Positions 9,107 to 17,892 of a stretch of 64,000 bases of DNA are shown piece after piece. A model generated the notes under the pieces. The model did no database searches and had not been told where the DNA came from. It worked only from the letters and a program-made list of their open reading frames with translations. This DNA comes from Hyphomonadaceae bacterium (lineage in GTDB: Bacteria; Pseudomonadota; Alphaproteobacteria; Caulobacterales; Hyphomonadaceae), in contig JADKDU010000013.1 in assembly GCA_016714495.1 (NCBI GenBank), positions 26,513 to 90,512 on the forward strand. The letters are read 5' to 3'. Made by a program: the position numbers and the translations under genes. The stretch's first letter is position 1, and each line of letters begins with the position of its first letter.

Positions 9107-9576
9107 CCTCGCCGCGCCGCCTCGATCTTGGCGACGTCTATCTTCCCCATGTCCATCATCGCCACGAATGCGCGCCTGGCTTCCTCGCCGCCGGCGGCCA
9201 TCGCCTCAGTCAGCACGCGCGGCGTGATCTGCCAGTTGAGACCCCACTTGTCCTTGCACCAGCCGCACGCGCTTTCCTGCCCGCCATTACCAACAATGGC
9301 GTTCCAGTAGCGATCGGTCTCCGCCTGGTCCTCGGTGGCGATCTGGAAGGAGAAGGCCTCGCTCTGCTTGAACACCGGCCCGCCATTGAGCCCGATGCAG
9401 GGTATCCCGCACACCGTGAAGCCGACCGTCAGCACATCGCCCTTCTTGCCCGAGGGATAATCCTCGGGCGCACGATGCACGGCGCCCACTGAACTGTCGG
9501 GAAACACCTCGGCATAAAAGCGCGCCGCCGCCTCGGCGTCCTTGTCATACCAAATGCAGATTGTGTTCTTGTTCAT
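9103..9576 (-). CDS. VOC-superfamily protein, PhnB/3-demethylubiquinone-methyltransferase-like fold
   Basis: A 157-residue small protein with the beta-alpha repeat of the glyoxalase/VOC superfamily. Features include an N-terminal IWYDKDAEAAARFYAEVFPDS, a SFQIATEDQAETDRYWNAIV stretch and CGWCKDKWGLNWQITPRVL near the end, typical of the PhnB-like group often annotated as 3-demethylubiquinone-9 3-methyltransferase. Despite that name, family members mostly have unknown reactions. The ATG at 9576 is preceded by GGAAGCAGCC, a usable ribosome binding site. The frame is open further upstream, but that part does not look like a VOC protein. Confidence 0.8.
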   Translation of the reverse strand: MNKNTICIWYDKDAEAAARFYAEVFPDSSVGAVHRAPEDYPSGKKGDVLTVGFTVCGIPCIGLNGGPVFKQSEAFSFQIATEDQAETDRYWNAIVGNGGQESACGWCKDKWGLNWQITPRVLTEAMAAGGEEARRAFVAMMDMGKIDVAKIEAARRG

Positions 9577-9656
9577 GGCTGCTTCCTTCCTGATCTCAAA
9601 ATCGGAAAACCATCGGCATGATCGACGATTCCTCGAACCGTCGCCTGCCGCAACCT

Positions 9657-10307
9657 TCATTCCGCCGACCGGCCCTCGAACACCGCCAACTGCGCCGCGA
9701 ATGCGCGCTTGTAGGCCGGCCGCGCCTCGGCGCGCGCGAGATAGGCCGCAAGGTTTGGAAACGCGTCCAGCACGCCTGACCCCCTCGCCCGCAGCAATAC
9801 ATTCGCCATCATCAGGTCGCCGACGCTGAATGGCCCGTCCAGCCAGTCCGCATCGCCAAGATAGGTCGACAGGTCGCCAAGCCGCTTGCGCAGGGTCTTG
9901 TCGATCATCTGCAGGCGCTGCTCGCACCAGGGCTGGTCGCGTTCAAGCATCATCGCCATCGACCGCTCGACGATCGGTGGCTCCACCGTGTTCACCGCTG
10001 CGAACATCCACATGATCGCGCGCGCCCGCGCATTCGTATCGGCCGGCAGCAGCCCTGCATGGCTCTCGGCAATGTGCAGCACGATCGCCCCCGTCTCGAA
10101 CAGTGTGAGATCGCCTTCCTCATAGGTTGGAATCTGCCCGAACGGTTGAAGCTTCAGATGCGCAGGCTCCCGCATCGCCGCGAATGAAAGCAGCCGCACG
10201 TCGTAAGCCTGCCCCACCTCCTCCAGCGCCCAGCGCACGCGCATGTCCCGCGCCAGCCCCCTGCCGCGATCAGGCGAGCTTTCAAAGGCCGTAAGGGTGG
10301 GCGTCAT
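9657..10307 (-). CDS. Glutathione S-transferase family protein
   Basis: A 216-residue GST. The N-terminal thioredoxin-fold domain includes VRWALEEVGQAYDVRLL, the cis-Pro/GSH-binding region PFGQIPTYEEGDLTLFETGA (about residues 52-71) and the SNAIL-like ETGAIVLHIAE. The alpha-helical C-terminal domain has FSVGDLMMANVL, the usual N-cap box position. It would conjugate glutathione to small electrophiles in the cytoplasm. I use ATG 10307; upstream codons in the same frame overlap unrelated sequence. It is transcribed in the same direction as the VOC gene 80 bases downstream. Confidence 0.85.
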   Translation of the reverse strand: MTPTLTAFESSPDRGRGLARDMRVRWALEEVGQAYDVRLLSFAAMREPAHLKLQPFGQIPTYEEGDLTLFETGAIVLHIAESHAGLLPADTNARARAIMWMFAAVNTVEPPIVERSMAMMLERDQPWCEQRLQMIDKTLRKRLGDLSTYLGDADWLDGPFSVGDLMMANVLLRARGSGVLDAFPNLAAYLARAEARPAYKRAFAAQLAVFEGRSAE

Positions 10308-10410
10308 TGGCGGGCTCCGACTTGCATCACGACGTAAAGACGAATGACGGGGCGGGGAACCGACATCGTCCTGCAAATTTCCTGGCACGGTACTGGACAA
10401 GCCTGAAGCG

Positions 10411-10720
10411 CTAGACAGCCTCTTTCCAGGCGTTGCGGATCGCTCCCTCCAGCCGCCCCTTGTCGGTATATTGCCCGATCAGCGCGTATGGCTGGCCCAA
10501 CCGAAACCACACGCGCCTCAACCCCGCCGAGATCGAGCCGGCACTCCTTGTCGAAGCTGATGTCGGCAGGCGGGAAGCTGGCAAGACGCTGGCGCCGCCG
10601 CGATCAGCGTTCGCGGATCGGTTCCGTCAAACGGCGCGGCGCTGATGACCGCATCATGGCCCTCAAGAAGGGGCCGCAAGGCCTTTCGCATCGAAGACTT
10701 TGCCGGATCTGGCCTTAACG
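10411..10720 (-). pseudogene. Fused remnants of an NAD(P)-binding protein and an MBL-fold hydrolase
   Basis: No continuous frame spans this stretch, but short minus-strand pieces look like coding DNA. Near 10700-10620 a frame reads LLEGHDAVISAAPFDGTDP, typical of NmrA-like/SDR proteins. Near 10580-10500 another frame reads PADISFDKECRLDLGGVEAR then VVSVGPA, typical of MBL-fold metallohydrolases. A third frame near 10500-10411 ends TDKGRLEGAIRNAWKEAV before a TAG. I read this as joined fragments of two or more decayed genes. Matches are from memory of family patterns only. Confidence 0.35.
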
Positions 10721-10894
10721 CGGCCGTTGCAAACCCTCAACGCCAATAGCTCTCCAGCGCGACGCGCCGTCTCACAACGACACATCGGGCGTTGGGGGTG
10801 CGACAATCATAAGTGGAACTGTCGCGCATCGAGCGAGTTACCCAACATATCCCAGAAAAACCTGGCGACTTTTGTTCCCTGAAGGGGAGACTCG

Positions 10895-11257
10895 ATGCGC
10901 ATTTCCGTCGCCATTGTCGGAGGTCTGTTTGTTGGCCTGCTGGCCGCAGCGCCTGCCGCGTTCGCCGATGACAAGGCTCGCGACAATATCGTGCGCGCCG
11001 AAGCACAGATTAAGGCGCTCAATGCTGCTGACGCCGGCGCCGCATCAGCCAACGAATATCAGACCGCCCAGACGCGCCTGAATGAAGCGCGCACGGCCGA
11101 AGACAAGAACAGGGATGAAGAATCCTTCTGGCGCTCCGAGGAAGCCTTGCTTCAGGCGAATATCGTTCAGGAAAAGATCAAACTGCGCGGGCTTGAGCGC
11201 ACCGTCTCGGAAATCGAGACCGGAATCGCCACGCTTCGCCGCGAACTGAACTCCTAG
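10895..11257 (+). CDS. Exported DUF4398-like coiled-coil protein
   Basis: A 120-residue protein with a cleavable-looking signal peptide (hydrophobic residues 3-19, AAPAAFADD cleavage region near 22). The mature part is a charged helix rich in Ala, Glu and Arg, resembling the DUF4398 domain. It is 12 bases upstream of an OmpA-type lipoprotein gene whose N-terminal half has the same helical character, so the two probably form an operon acting in the periplasm. GAAGGGGAGACTCG before the ATG gives a good ribosome binding site. Exact role unknown. Confidence 0.7.
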   Translation: MRISVAIVGGLFVGLLAAAPAAFADDKARDNIVRAEAQIKALNAADAGAASANEYQTAQTRLNEARTAEDKNRDEESFWRSEEALLQANIVQEKIKLRGLERTVSEIETGIATLRRELNS

Positions 11258-11269
11258 AAAGTCATCACC

Positions 11270-12178
11270 ATGAAAAACGTTCTGAAAACGACGGCCGCAC
11301 TAGCCGCGCTGTCGCTCGCCCTCGGCGGCTGCATGTCGACGCCGAACCCCAGCCCAAGACTGCTTGCCGCTGAAACTACGCTGCAACAGGCCAAGGCCGA
11401 CCCGGCAACGTATGAGTCCGGACGCGCCTCGCTTGAAAAAGCCGAAATCGCCCTGCGCGACGCCCGCGAATCCTACATGGACGGCAAGGAAGACCGCTAC
11501 GTCCATTCCGTGCGCATGGGCGAAAGCTATGTGGCGCTGGCAACGGCGCAGGGGGACCAGCTCGAAGCCAACCGCAAGATCACGACGCTCAACAGCGACC
11601 GCGCCGATATCGTCACCCAGGCCCGCACACGTCAGGTCAATGTCGCGGAAGCCGCAACTGCCGCAGCCAACGCCGCGACAGCCACCGCAGAAGCACGCGC
11701 CACTCAATCGCAGATCCTCGCAGCAGACGCCGTCGCTGACACGGCAATCGCCCAAGCCGCGCGTCTTGCTGCTGAAACACGCGCCGCCTCGCTGACCAAG
11801 GAACTTGCCAGCTACGAACAGACGAAGTCGGACCTTGGAACGACACTCATCCTGCGCGATCTTCAATTCCAAAGCGCATCAGCGACGCTTGGAAGCGGCG
11901 CGCAGGGACGTCTCGCGCCGCTTGCCGCCTTCCTCGCCAAACAACCTGACACAAAGATCCAGATTTCGGGTCACACGGACGCCGAAGGCTCGGATGCCTT
12001 CAACATGGATCTTTCGGCCCGGCGAGCCCAGTCGGTTGGCGCCTACCTGATTTCAACGGGCGTGAACGCCGGCAGGATCTCGTCAGTCGGCATGGGCGAA
12101 TCCGCCCCTACCGCCGCGAACGACACGGCAGCCGGCCGTGCGATCAATCGCCGGGTTGAAGTGACCATTCTGAACTAA
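11270..12178 (+). CDS. OmpA-family lipoprotein with N-terminal DUF4398-like helical region
   Basis: A 302-residue lipoprotein. The signal peptide ends in lipobox LGGC with Cys21. Residues 30-190 are Ala-rich helix with tetratricopeptide-like spacing (DUF4398-like). Residues 190-300 form an OmpA C-terminal peptidoglycan-binding domain: ISGHTDAEGSDAFNMDLSAR and RRVEVTI at the end, with the Asp and Arg residues that contact diaminopimelate in this family. It should link the outer membrane to the cell wall. It follows the small exported DUF4398-like gene and likely works with it. Confidence 0.88.
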   Translation: MKNVLKTTAALAALSLALGGCMSTPNPSPRLLAAETTLQQAKADPATYESGRASLEKAEIALRDARESYMDGKEDRYVHSVRMGESYVALATAQGDQLEANRKITTLNSDRADIVTQARTRQVNVAEAATAAANAATATAEARATQSQILAADAVADTAIAQAARLAAETRAASLTKELASYEQTKSDLGTTLILRDLQFQSASATLGSGAQGRLAPLAAFLAKQPDTKIQISGHTDAEGSDAFNMDLSARRAQSVGAYLISTGVNAGRISSVGMGESAPTAANDTAAGRAINRRVEVTILN

Positions 12179-12289
12179 CGGCCGCACAAGCGCGCCGCGG
12201 CAGGATAGAAAATCCTGTCGCAGCGCCAGTGTCCCATTGATCTTCGCGATGCTGGCCTGTGTTCCAGCACACAAACCTGGAGCGCCGAG

Positions 12290-12553
12290 ATGAGCACTGA
12301 AACCCTGTTGATCTGGCTGATTGTCGGCATTGTCGCCGGTCTGCTCGCCGGCGTGATCGTCAAGGGCTACGGCTTCGGACTTATCGGAAATCTCGTGGTG
12401 GGCATCGTCGGCGCGTTCCTCGCTGGCTTCCTGCTGCCAGCGCTTGGCATCAGCTTCAGCATCGTCAATCCGCTTGTCACCTCTATCGCCTACGCAACCA
12501 TAGGCGCTGTGGTGCTCCTGCTCCTGATCGGGCTGGTGCGCCGCGCAAGCTGA
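12290..12553 (+). CDS. GlsB/YeaQ/YmgE-family stress-response membrane protein
   Basis: An 87-residue, almost wholly hydrophobic protein with about three membrane helices. Family features are Gly-rich helix IVGIVAGLLAGVIVKGYGFG near the N-terminus, then LIGNLVVGIVGAFLAGFLLP. These small inner-membrane proteins (transglycosylase-associated in older annotation) are often stress-induced; their molecular role is unsettled. It lies alone, 112 bases after the OmpA lipoprotein gene. Confidence 0.85.
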   Translation: MSTETLLIWLIVGIVAGLLAGVIVKGYGFGLIGNLVVGIVGAFLAGFLLPALGISFSIVNPLVTSIAYATIGAVVLLLLIGLVRRAS

Positions 12554-12588
12554 CAAGCGGGATCGTTCGACCTTTTAAAGACGCCAGC

Positions 12589-13644
12589 CTACTCGGTATC
12601 CGCAACACCAGCGAAAATTGCCTTCCGCGCTCCATTCTTGCGTCCCTCGCGCTCGAATGCGCGCGCGCCCGAAAGCAGGTTGAACATGCTGTAATTGCCT
12701 TCGAGGCAGGCGTATTCGTACAGCTTGTCGTTCGTGACATTCAGCGGCATCTCCCCCTTCCACGTCTGCGAGTAGAGGGTCGGATCCTCGACCGTGTATT
12801 GATACAGAACCTGATGCTCGTTCGCGCGCGTGAAGCGCTCGGTCACCTTGCCCTTCAGTGAGATCAGGCTGCCCTGACGCGGCTCGACGTTGACCGTCTC
12901 CACCACCAACGTATTGCCCTCGAAATGGCCGACCGAATCGCCGCTCCATTGCGGTATCGCCGCGGGCCCATGCTGGCCGTTGATCTTGATGACCCGCACT
13001 TCATGGACCATCTCGCCAAGGATCATCACATGATCCGGCGTCTGAACGATCTGAAGCGTGTTGTTGTACATCCCGTTCCGCAGCACCGGGCCAGCGCTGC
13101 CGAAGTGAACGCAACGCTCGGTGTTGCCGCGATCCTCAGGGTTGTCGCTGGCCCGGTCCGCATACTGCTCTTCATCATCCCCAATGTTGTTCGGCCGGCT
13201 CGTCTGAGCCTTAAGGTAGGGAATCTGGCCGTTGGCGGGCTCGACGATCCATGACGAACGGTATTGCCCGTTGATCTTGCCGAGGTCGGCGCCCGGATCC
13301 ATCCAATAGCGATTATAGGCGCGGTCCGGATTAGCGTCCGTCAGCAGCGCCAGCTTCTCCTTGCCCGTTGTAACGGCCTGTTGATCCTCCGCTTCCTCCT
13401 TGGCAACGCGCGTGTAAATGTTGCGGTTGAACAGCTTGGCTGCTTCCTCGTTGCTGACGATCAGGCCAGACGCCCCTGCCGGACGGGTCATGCTCGTCAG
13501 TGAGGCGGTGCTGAACATGCCGCCAATGTCCGGGGCGCCCCAGCTCGTCTTGGGCGGATTGTATTTCGGCTCAGTCTGCGCCTGCGCCATCGGCGCTGCT
13601 GCAAGGATGCATATGGCTGAGGCCAGGATCGCCGAATACTTCAT
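12589..13644 (-). CDS. Secreted protein of an unnamed family, paralogue of 15009-16058
   Basis: A 351-residue protein with a signal peptide (residues 1-22, ending AQAQ). I do not recognise a characterised family. Visible conserved blocks shared with the 15009-16058 product are PPKTSWG, EEAAKLFNRNIYTRVAKEEA, DANPDRAYNRYWMDPGADLG, GNTLVVETVNVEPRQG and YEYACLEGNYSMFNLLSGAR; these reach well over half identity by eye. The high Trp/Tyr and beta-like pattern with an Asn-Arg-Tyr-Trp-Met-Asp-Pro motif suggests a periplasmic or surface beta-rich protein. ATG 13644 follows AGGAGAAGCGCG. A CRP-type palindrome lies about 147 bases upstream. Confidence 0.75.
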   Translation of the reverse strand: MKYSAILASAICILAAAPMAQAQTEPKYNPPKTSWGAPDIGGMFSTASLTSMTRPAGASGLIVSNEEAAKLFNRNIYTRVAKEEAEDQQAVTTGKEKLALLTDANPDRAYNRYWMDPGADLGKINGQYRSSWIVEPANGQIPYLKAQTSRPNNIGDDEEQYADRASDNPEDRGNTERCVHFGSAGPVLRNGMYNNTLQIVQTPDHVMILGEMVHEVRVIKINGQHGPAAIPQWSGDSVGHFEGNTLVVETVNVEPRQGSLISLKGKVTERFTRANEHQVLYQYTVEDPTLYSQTWKGEMPLNVTNDKLYEYACLEGNYSMFNLLSGARAFEREGRKNGARKAIFAGVADTE

Positions 13645-13790
13645 CGCGCTTCTCCTACAGTTGCGGTCGCTGCTCGGGACAATCGAAAACACGCCAAAAG
13701 AACTCGCGCTGAACTGTTCCTCTTGCACTTGTCCGACACGCTCGCATGGAGCCGCTGTCGTCTCGCCGCAACGGGAAAGCCCAAAGCGCT

Positions 13791-13806
13791 TGTGAGCTTG
13801 CTCACA
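13791..13806. promoter_or_regulatory. CRP/FNR-type palindromic operator
   Basis: TGTGAGCTTGCTCACA is a perfect inverted repeat matching the TGTGA-N6-TCACA consensus of CRP-family regulators. It is 147 bases upstream of the minus-strand secreted-protein gene starting at 13644 and downstream of the methyltransferase gene ending at 14025. Whether it activates that gene is inference. Confidence 0.5.
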
Positions 13807-14024
13807 CGCAAAGTCGAACACGTCTGATACGCTGAAGCAATGTAGCGACGCTCCGCAAAATTGCGGAGACCGTTTGCAGATTTGCCATGAATGCTAATCG
13901 GTCGCCTGGGCGCCGATTTCAATTATAATGCTAAGAGAATTCTTGACGCATCTGGTCGCTCGCGCGCGACATATGCACTGGGCCAACACCCGCCAGCATC
14001 GCCCGCTTGCAATGTCAGAGTTGG

Positions 14025-14828
14025 CTAGTGCGCCACGCGTCCATCAAGCGGCTTCTGGAACACGGCGATGTAATGCGCCGTGCGCCCTCTCACCCCGGGC
14101 CAGGTGACGTTGAATCTCTGGTCGTCCAACGCGCTTTCGAAAAGGATCAGCTCGGTCATGTCGAACCCCGCCGCCATGAACTGTTTGGCGGTGTATTCAT
14201 GGCTGACGCGATGAAGAAAGACTTGTCTTTGGATTGGCACTGCCGGGTCGATATTATGGTCCTCCACCATGACATAGCCGCCGGGTTTCACCATGTCGAA
14301 GATATGCTGGCGAACGCGTTCGACATCGCCGCCTTCAAGAAGGATCTCATGAAAGATCCGGCCCAGTATGACGACGTCATACGTGCCGGTCGGCGCCTTA
14401 ACCTCGTTCCACGATGTCATCATCCAGCCGACATTCGGCCGCTTGATCCATTTGCGCTGGATGGTTTCGGACATTCGCCGTGATTGAGCGACCCAGCTCG
14501 GCGTGTTGTGAATGTCGACATGGCCCTCCGAGCCGACGAGTGTCGAAAACAGCAGGGCGAGATAGGCGTTGCCGGAGCCGATATCGAGCACCCGGTCTCC
14601 CGCTTTTGCGCGCGACGCCTTGAGAATGATCGCAGCATCGCGCCGTTGGTCTTTCAGCAAGGCCTCCGTCGAGCGCGACAGGTCGCCGATGGCCACCCGA
14701 ACCGCCCGGTCCGACATCGCTTCTCGACGAAGCGCGGCGACGTCTGTCCTGGGCGCAGGCATGGTCTGCGCCGCAACAGCAGGCGCAAAGGTCATCAGGA
14801 GACAGAGAGCCAGCACGCGCATGTTCAT
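14025..14828 (-). CDS. Exported class I SAM-dependent methyltransferase-like protein
   Basis: A 267-residue protein with an N-terminal signal peptide (MNMRVLALCLLMTFAPAVAA, then QTMPAP) followed by a methyltransferase fold: motif I RVLDIGSGNAYLALLF, later YDVVILGRIFHEIL and MVKPGGYVMVEDHN. This resembles the family of predicted exported methyltransferases (COG4798-like). SAM is not expected outside the cytoplasm, so substrate and even activity are open. ATG 14828 is chosen because GAGGGG lies nine bases upstream. The gene sits between two paralogous secreted-protein genes in the same orientation, which hints at a joint role. Confidence 0.75.
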   Translation of the reverse strand: MNMRVLALCLLMTFAPAVAAQTMPAPRTDVAALRREAMSDRAVRVAIGDLSRSTEALLKDQRRDAAIILKASRAKAGDRVLDIGSGNAYLALLFSTLVGSEGHVDIHNTPSWVAQSRRMSETIQRKWIKRPNVGWMMTSWNEVKAPTGTYDVVILGRIFHEILLEGGDVERVRQHIFDMVKPGGYVMVEDHNIDPAVPIQRQVFLHRVSHEYTAKQFMAAGFDMTELILFESALDDQRFNVTWPGVRGRTAHYIAVFQKPLDGRVAH

Positions 14829-14946
14829 CGTCCAACACCCCTCTGAGCGACTGACCGTCAATCATTCAGAGACCGGCAACGCTACCGGTGCATCGCAACC
14901 CGTCAAGCGGCGGCGTTTCGGGGATCTGCAGCGACCTGGTCAAATT

Positions 14947-14977
14947 GAAAGGGCGCCCTGAAACAGGACGCCCTTTG
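14947..14977 (-). terminator. Intrinsic terminator downstream of the 15009-16058 gene
   Basis: Arms AAAGGGCG(C/T)CCTG pair around GAAA. It lies about 32 bases after the stop of the minus-strand gene ending at 15009, with a T-rich stretch following on that strand. Confidence 0.7.
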
Positions 14978-15008
14978 CAACCTATAGCCGACGCAAACGC
15001 CGCCAGTG

Positions 15009-16058
15009 TTATTCGTTCACGTCCGCAACCCCTGCAAAGATCGCCTTGCGCTTGCCATTTTCCTTGCCTTCACGCTCGAAGGCGCGGGCGCCCGAAAGTG
15101 TGTTGAACATGCTGTAATTGCCTTCATGGCAGGCGTATTCGTAGGGCGGCTCCGCCGACACATTGAGCGGCATCTCAGCCCTCCACACCTGCGAGTAGCG
15201 GGTGGGATCTTCAATCGAGAATTCATAGAGGATCTGGCCGTCATTGGCCCGCGTGAAGCGCTCGGTGACTTTGCCGTTGGCGGAGATCATGCCGCCCTGA
15301 CGAGGCTCGACATTGGTGGTTTCGACAACCAGCGTGTTGCCCTCATACCGGCCGATCGAATCGCCACCCCATTTAGGAACGACGCCGTGCGTCGTGCCGA
15401 TCTGGATGATCCGCGCCTCGTGAATCTGCTCCGTCAGGATCATCACATGGCTCGGGCTCTGAACGATCTGGATGATGTTGTTGTACATCTGGTTCTGCAG
15501 CGGCGGTCCGCCCGAGCCGTGATAAACACAGCGCTCTCCGTTGCCGCGCTCCTCCGGATTGTTGCTCGGCAGGTCGGCATACTCTTCATCCACGGAAGCG
15601 AGCGCGGAAATTCCTTCCTTCGGTTTCTTGAGGTACGGGATCTGGCCGTCGGCGGGCTCGACGATCCACGAGGAACGATATTTGCCATTGATCTTTCCAA
15701 GGTCGGCGCCCGGATCCATCCAATAGCGATTATAGGCGCGATCCGGATTGGCGTCCGTCAACAGCGCCAATTTCTCCTTGCCTGATGTGACGGCCTGCTG
15801 GTCCTCCGCTTCCTCCTTGGCAACGCGCGTGTAGATGTTGCGGTTGAACAGCTTGGCCGCTTCCTCGTCGCTGACGATCAGGCCCGTAGCACCCTGGGGT
15901 CGGGTCATGGTGGTCAGCGAAGCCTTGCTGAAGAAGCCCTGCAGATCCGGCACGCCCCAGCTGGTCTTGGGAGGCGTGTAAGAGGCAGTCTGAGCCAGCG
16001 CCACAGGCGCGCCTGCCAGGACACATAGGAACGACGCCAGTATCGATGAGTACTTCAC
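15009..16058 (-). CDS. Secreted protein of the same unnamed family as 12589-13644
   Basis: A 349-residue paralogue with signal peptide (KYSSILASFLCVLAGAPVAL, AQT cleavage region). It shares the blocks AAKLFNRNIYTRVAKEEAED, DANPDRAYNRYWMDPGADLG and YEYACHEGNYSMFNTLSGAR with the downstream copy. I choose GTG 16058 because GAGGGAGAGAACTGTC precedes it and the signal peptide then starts VKYSS, matching MKYSA of the paralogue. The copies are separated by the exported methyltransferase gene; each seems to have its own control region. No catalytic motif was recognised. Confidence 0.75.
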   Translation of the reverse strand: MKYSSILASFLCVLAGAPVALAQTASYTPPKTSWGVPDLQGFFSKASLTTMTRPQGATGLIVSDEEAAKLFNRNIYTRVAKEEAEDQQAVTSGKEKLALLTDANPDRAYNRYWMDPGADLGKINGKYRSSWIVEPADGQIPYLKKPKEGISALASVDEEYADLPSNNPEERGNGERCVYHGSGGPPLQNQMYNNIIQIVQSPSHVMILTEQIHEARIIQIGTTHGVVPKWGGDSIGRYEGNTLVVETTNVEPRQGGMISANGKVTERFTRANDGQILYEFSIEDPTRYSQVWRAEMPLNVSAEPPYEYACHEGNYSMFNTLSGARAFEREGKENGKRKAIFAGVADVNE

Positions 16059-16084
16059 GACAGTTCTCTCCCTCAATTCTTATC

Positions 16085-16160
16085 GCGCAAGTTTGCGCCC
16101 TGAGGGGCAATGCTCACAATAGAGTAGCGCCGCGCCTAAGCTGCATAGTTGCGCAAACTA
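16085..16160. promoter_or_regulatory. Upstream region with two GCGCAA/TTGCGC palindromes
   Basis: GCGCAA-GT-TTGCGC at 16085-16098 and TAGTT-GCGCA-AACTA at 16146-16160 are two related inverted repeats, 27 and 88 bases upstream of the minus-strand GTG at 16058. They could be a paired operator. No regulator is recognised, so this is tentative. Confidence 0.25.
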
Positions 16161-16834
16161 CCTGCAATTCTGTCCGGCGCGCCGTGCATTCCCTAAACGG
16201 CAACCGCCCCGGACGAGCCTCCGCCTCGCGCGAACCGGCCGCTTCCCGCCACTCGCATCGCCTCGCAATTGTTCAAAGGCCGCACCCGCATCATGGCCGT
16301 TTTCCCAATTCCACCAAGGCGGAAGCTGTCGGATTCGCAAACCGCAAATCTCCGCCCCTCACGCGCCAGTGTCATCTGCACGCGTGATCCCAGGAGGCGC
16401 GCGCGACAACACAGGAGATGACACAGCCCTTCCCGCCGGCCTGCGCGGCCTGTGGGCCGAGCCGTGCGGCTGGGCGGCGCGGCTCGCGAACATGTAAGAC
16501 CCCACCCATCTGCGCACCGACATCAATCGCGAGCCCGGCGCAGCGCCTGGAGCCGATCCCCTGCTCGCGCTCGGCGCCGCGCCCGCCACGCGCCACGCAC
16601 GATCGAGCCGCCGCTATGGCACGCGCCGCCCATTCGCTACACCCGGCCACAACCGCCCAGCTTCTTCCAACGCGTCAGAGCGCGCTCACGCGCTGCGACA
16701 CGCGCTAGGCCATTTCACTCGAAAAAAGCCTCAACCCGCCCACCAGCGGGAACGCGCCTGCATGCCTATTCCCTCCGCCCCCTCGCCCGTCTAATGCATT
16801 CCCTACGGACAACCATGCACACCGGAACACGTCT
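16161..16834. other. Intergenic stretch with no supported gene
   Basis: About 670 bases between the secreted-protein gene and the malyl-CoA-lyase-like gene. Several frames are open simply because of high GC; their translations are Arg/Pro/Ala-rich and look like nothing familiar. A plus-strand ATG at 16418 after AGGAG gives 96 codons but atypical composition. I see no tRNA, terminator or repeat. Confidence 0.4.
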
Positions 16835-17887
16835 ATGAGCGCCAAGACTCCCCGCCAGTTCTTCAAGCCGCTCGCCATCGGGGCGCCCGAACCGTTCCGC
16901 GACCTGCCCGTCCGCCTCGAACGCATGATCCATTTCGTGCCCCCGCACCTCGACAAGGTCCGCGCCAAGGTTCCTGAGACGGCGGCCAAGGTCGACGTCA
17001 TCCTCGCCAACCTCGAGGACGCGATCCCCTCCGACGCCAAGGAAGCCGCCCGCGCCGGCGCGCTCGAAATGGCGAAATCGGTCGACTTCAAATCGACCGG
17101 CACGGGCTTCTGGGCGCGCGTGAACTGCCTCAACTCGCCCTGGTTCCTCGACGACGTCACCGAACTCGTCACCAAGGCCGGCGACACGCTCGACGTCATC
17201 ATGCTCCCCAAGGTCGAAGGCCCGTGGGATATCCACTACGCCGACCAGTTCGTCGCCCAGCTCGAAGCGAAAGCCGGCGTCAAACGCCCGATCATGTTCC
17301 ACGCCATCCTCGAAACCGCGCAGGGCGTCGCCCTTGTCGAAGAAATTGCGCAGGCATCCCCCCGCATGCAGGGCATCTCGCTCGGGCCGGCCGACCTCGC
17401 CGCAAACCGCGCCATGAAAACCACCCGGGTCGGCGGCGGCCACCCGATGTACCGCGTCATCGAGGACGCCGTCGAAGGCCGCGAGCGTCAGGCCTATCAA
17501 CAGGATCTCTGGCACTACACCTTCGCGAAGATGGTCGACGCCTGCGTCGCCGCCGGCATCAAGCCGTTCTACGGCCCGTTCGGCGACATCTCCGACCACG
17601 CCGCCTGCGAACAGCAGTTCCGCAACGCCTTCCTCATGGGCTGCGCCGGCGCCTGGTCGCTGCACCCCAACCAGATCGACATCGCCAAGCGCGTCTTCTC
17701 GCCCGAGCCCGCCGAAGTGAAGTTCGCCCTGCGCATCCTCGAAGCCATGCCCGACGGTTCCGGCGTCGCCATGCTCGACGGCAAGATGCAGGACGACGCC
17801 ACCTGGAAGCAGGCCAAGGTCATCGTCGACCTCGCAAAACAGGTCGCCGCGAAAGACCCGGATATGGCGAAGGCTTACGGATTGTAG
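16835..17887 (+). CDS. HpcH/HpaI aldolase/citrate lyase family, malyl-CoA lyase-like
   Basis: A 350-residue TIM-barrel C-C lyase. Motifs include LERMIHFVPPHLDKV near residue 29, ILANLEDAIP (about 56), MLPKVEGPWDI, the metal-binding Glu in FHAILETAQGV (about 162) and GISLGPADLAANR with the metal Asp (about 190). Length and spacing match L-malyl-CoA/beta-methylmalyl-CoA lyases, which cleave malyl-CoA to acetyl-CoA and glyoxylate. No other ethylmalonyl-CoA or glyoxylate genes are adjacent, so substrate is inferred from family. The ATG follows a weak ribosome binding site. Confidence 0.82.
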   Translation: MSAKTPRQFFKPLAIGAPEPFRDLPVRLERMIHFVPPHLDKVRAKVPETAAKVDVILANLEDAIPSDAKEAARAGALEMAKSVDFKSTGTGFWARVNCLNSPWFLDDVTELVTKAGDTLDVIMLPKVEGPWDIHYADQFVAQLEAKAGVKRPIMFHAILETAQGVALVEEIAQASPRMQGISLGPADLAANRAMKTTRVGGGHPMYRVIEDAVEGRERQAYQQDLWHYTFAKMVDACVAAGIKPFYGPFGDISDHAACEQQFRNAFLMGCAGAWSLHPNQIDIAKRVFSPEPAEVKFALRILEAMPDGSGVAMLDGKMQDDATWKQAKVIVDLAKQVAAKDPDMAKAYGL

Positions 17888-17892
17888 GCCGA

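Noticed and set aside
16418..16708. 96-codon plus-strand ORF with AGGAG upstream
   Set aside because: The translation is Pro/Arg/Ala-rich with no recognisable pattern, and equally open frames exist on both strands.
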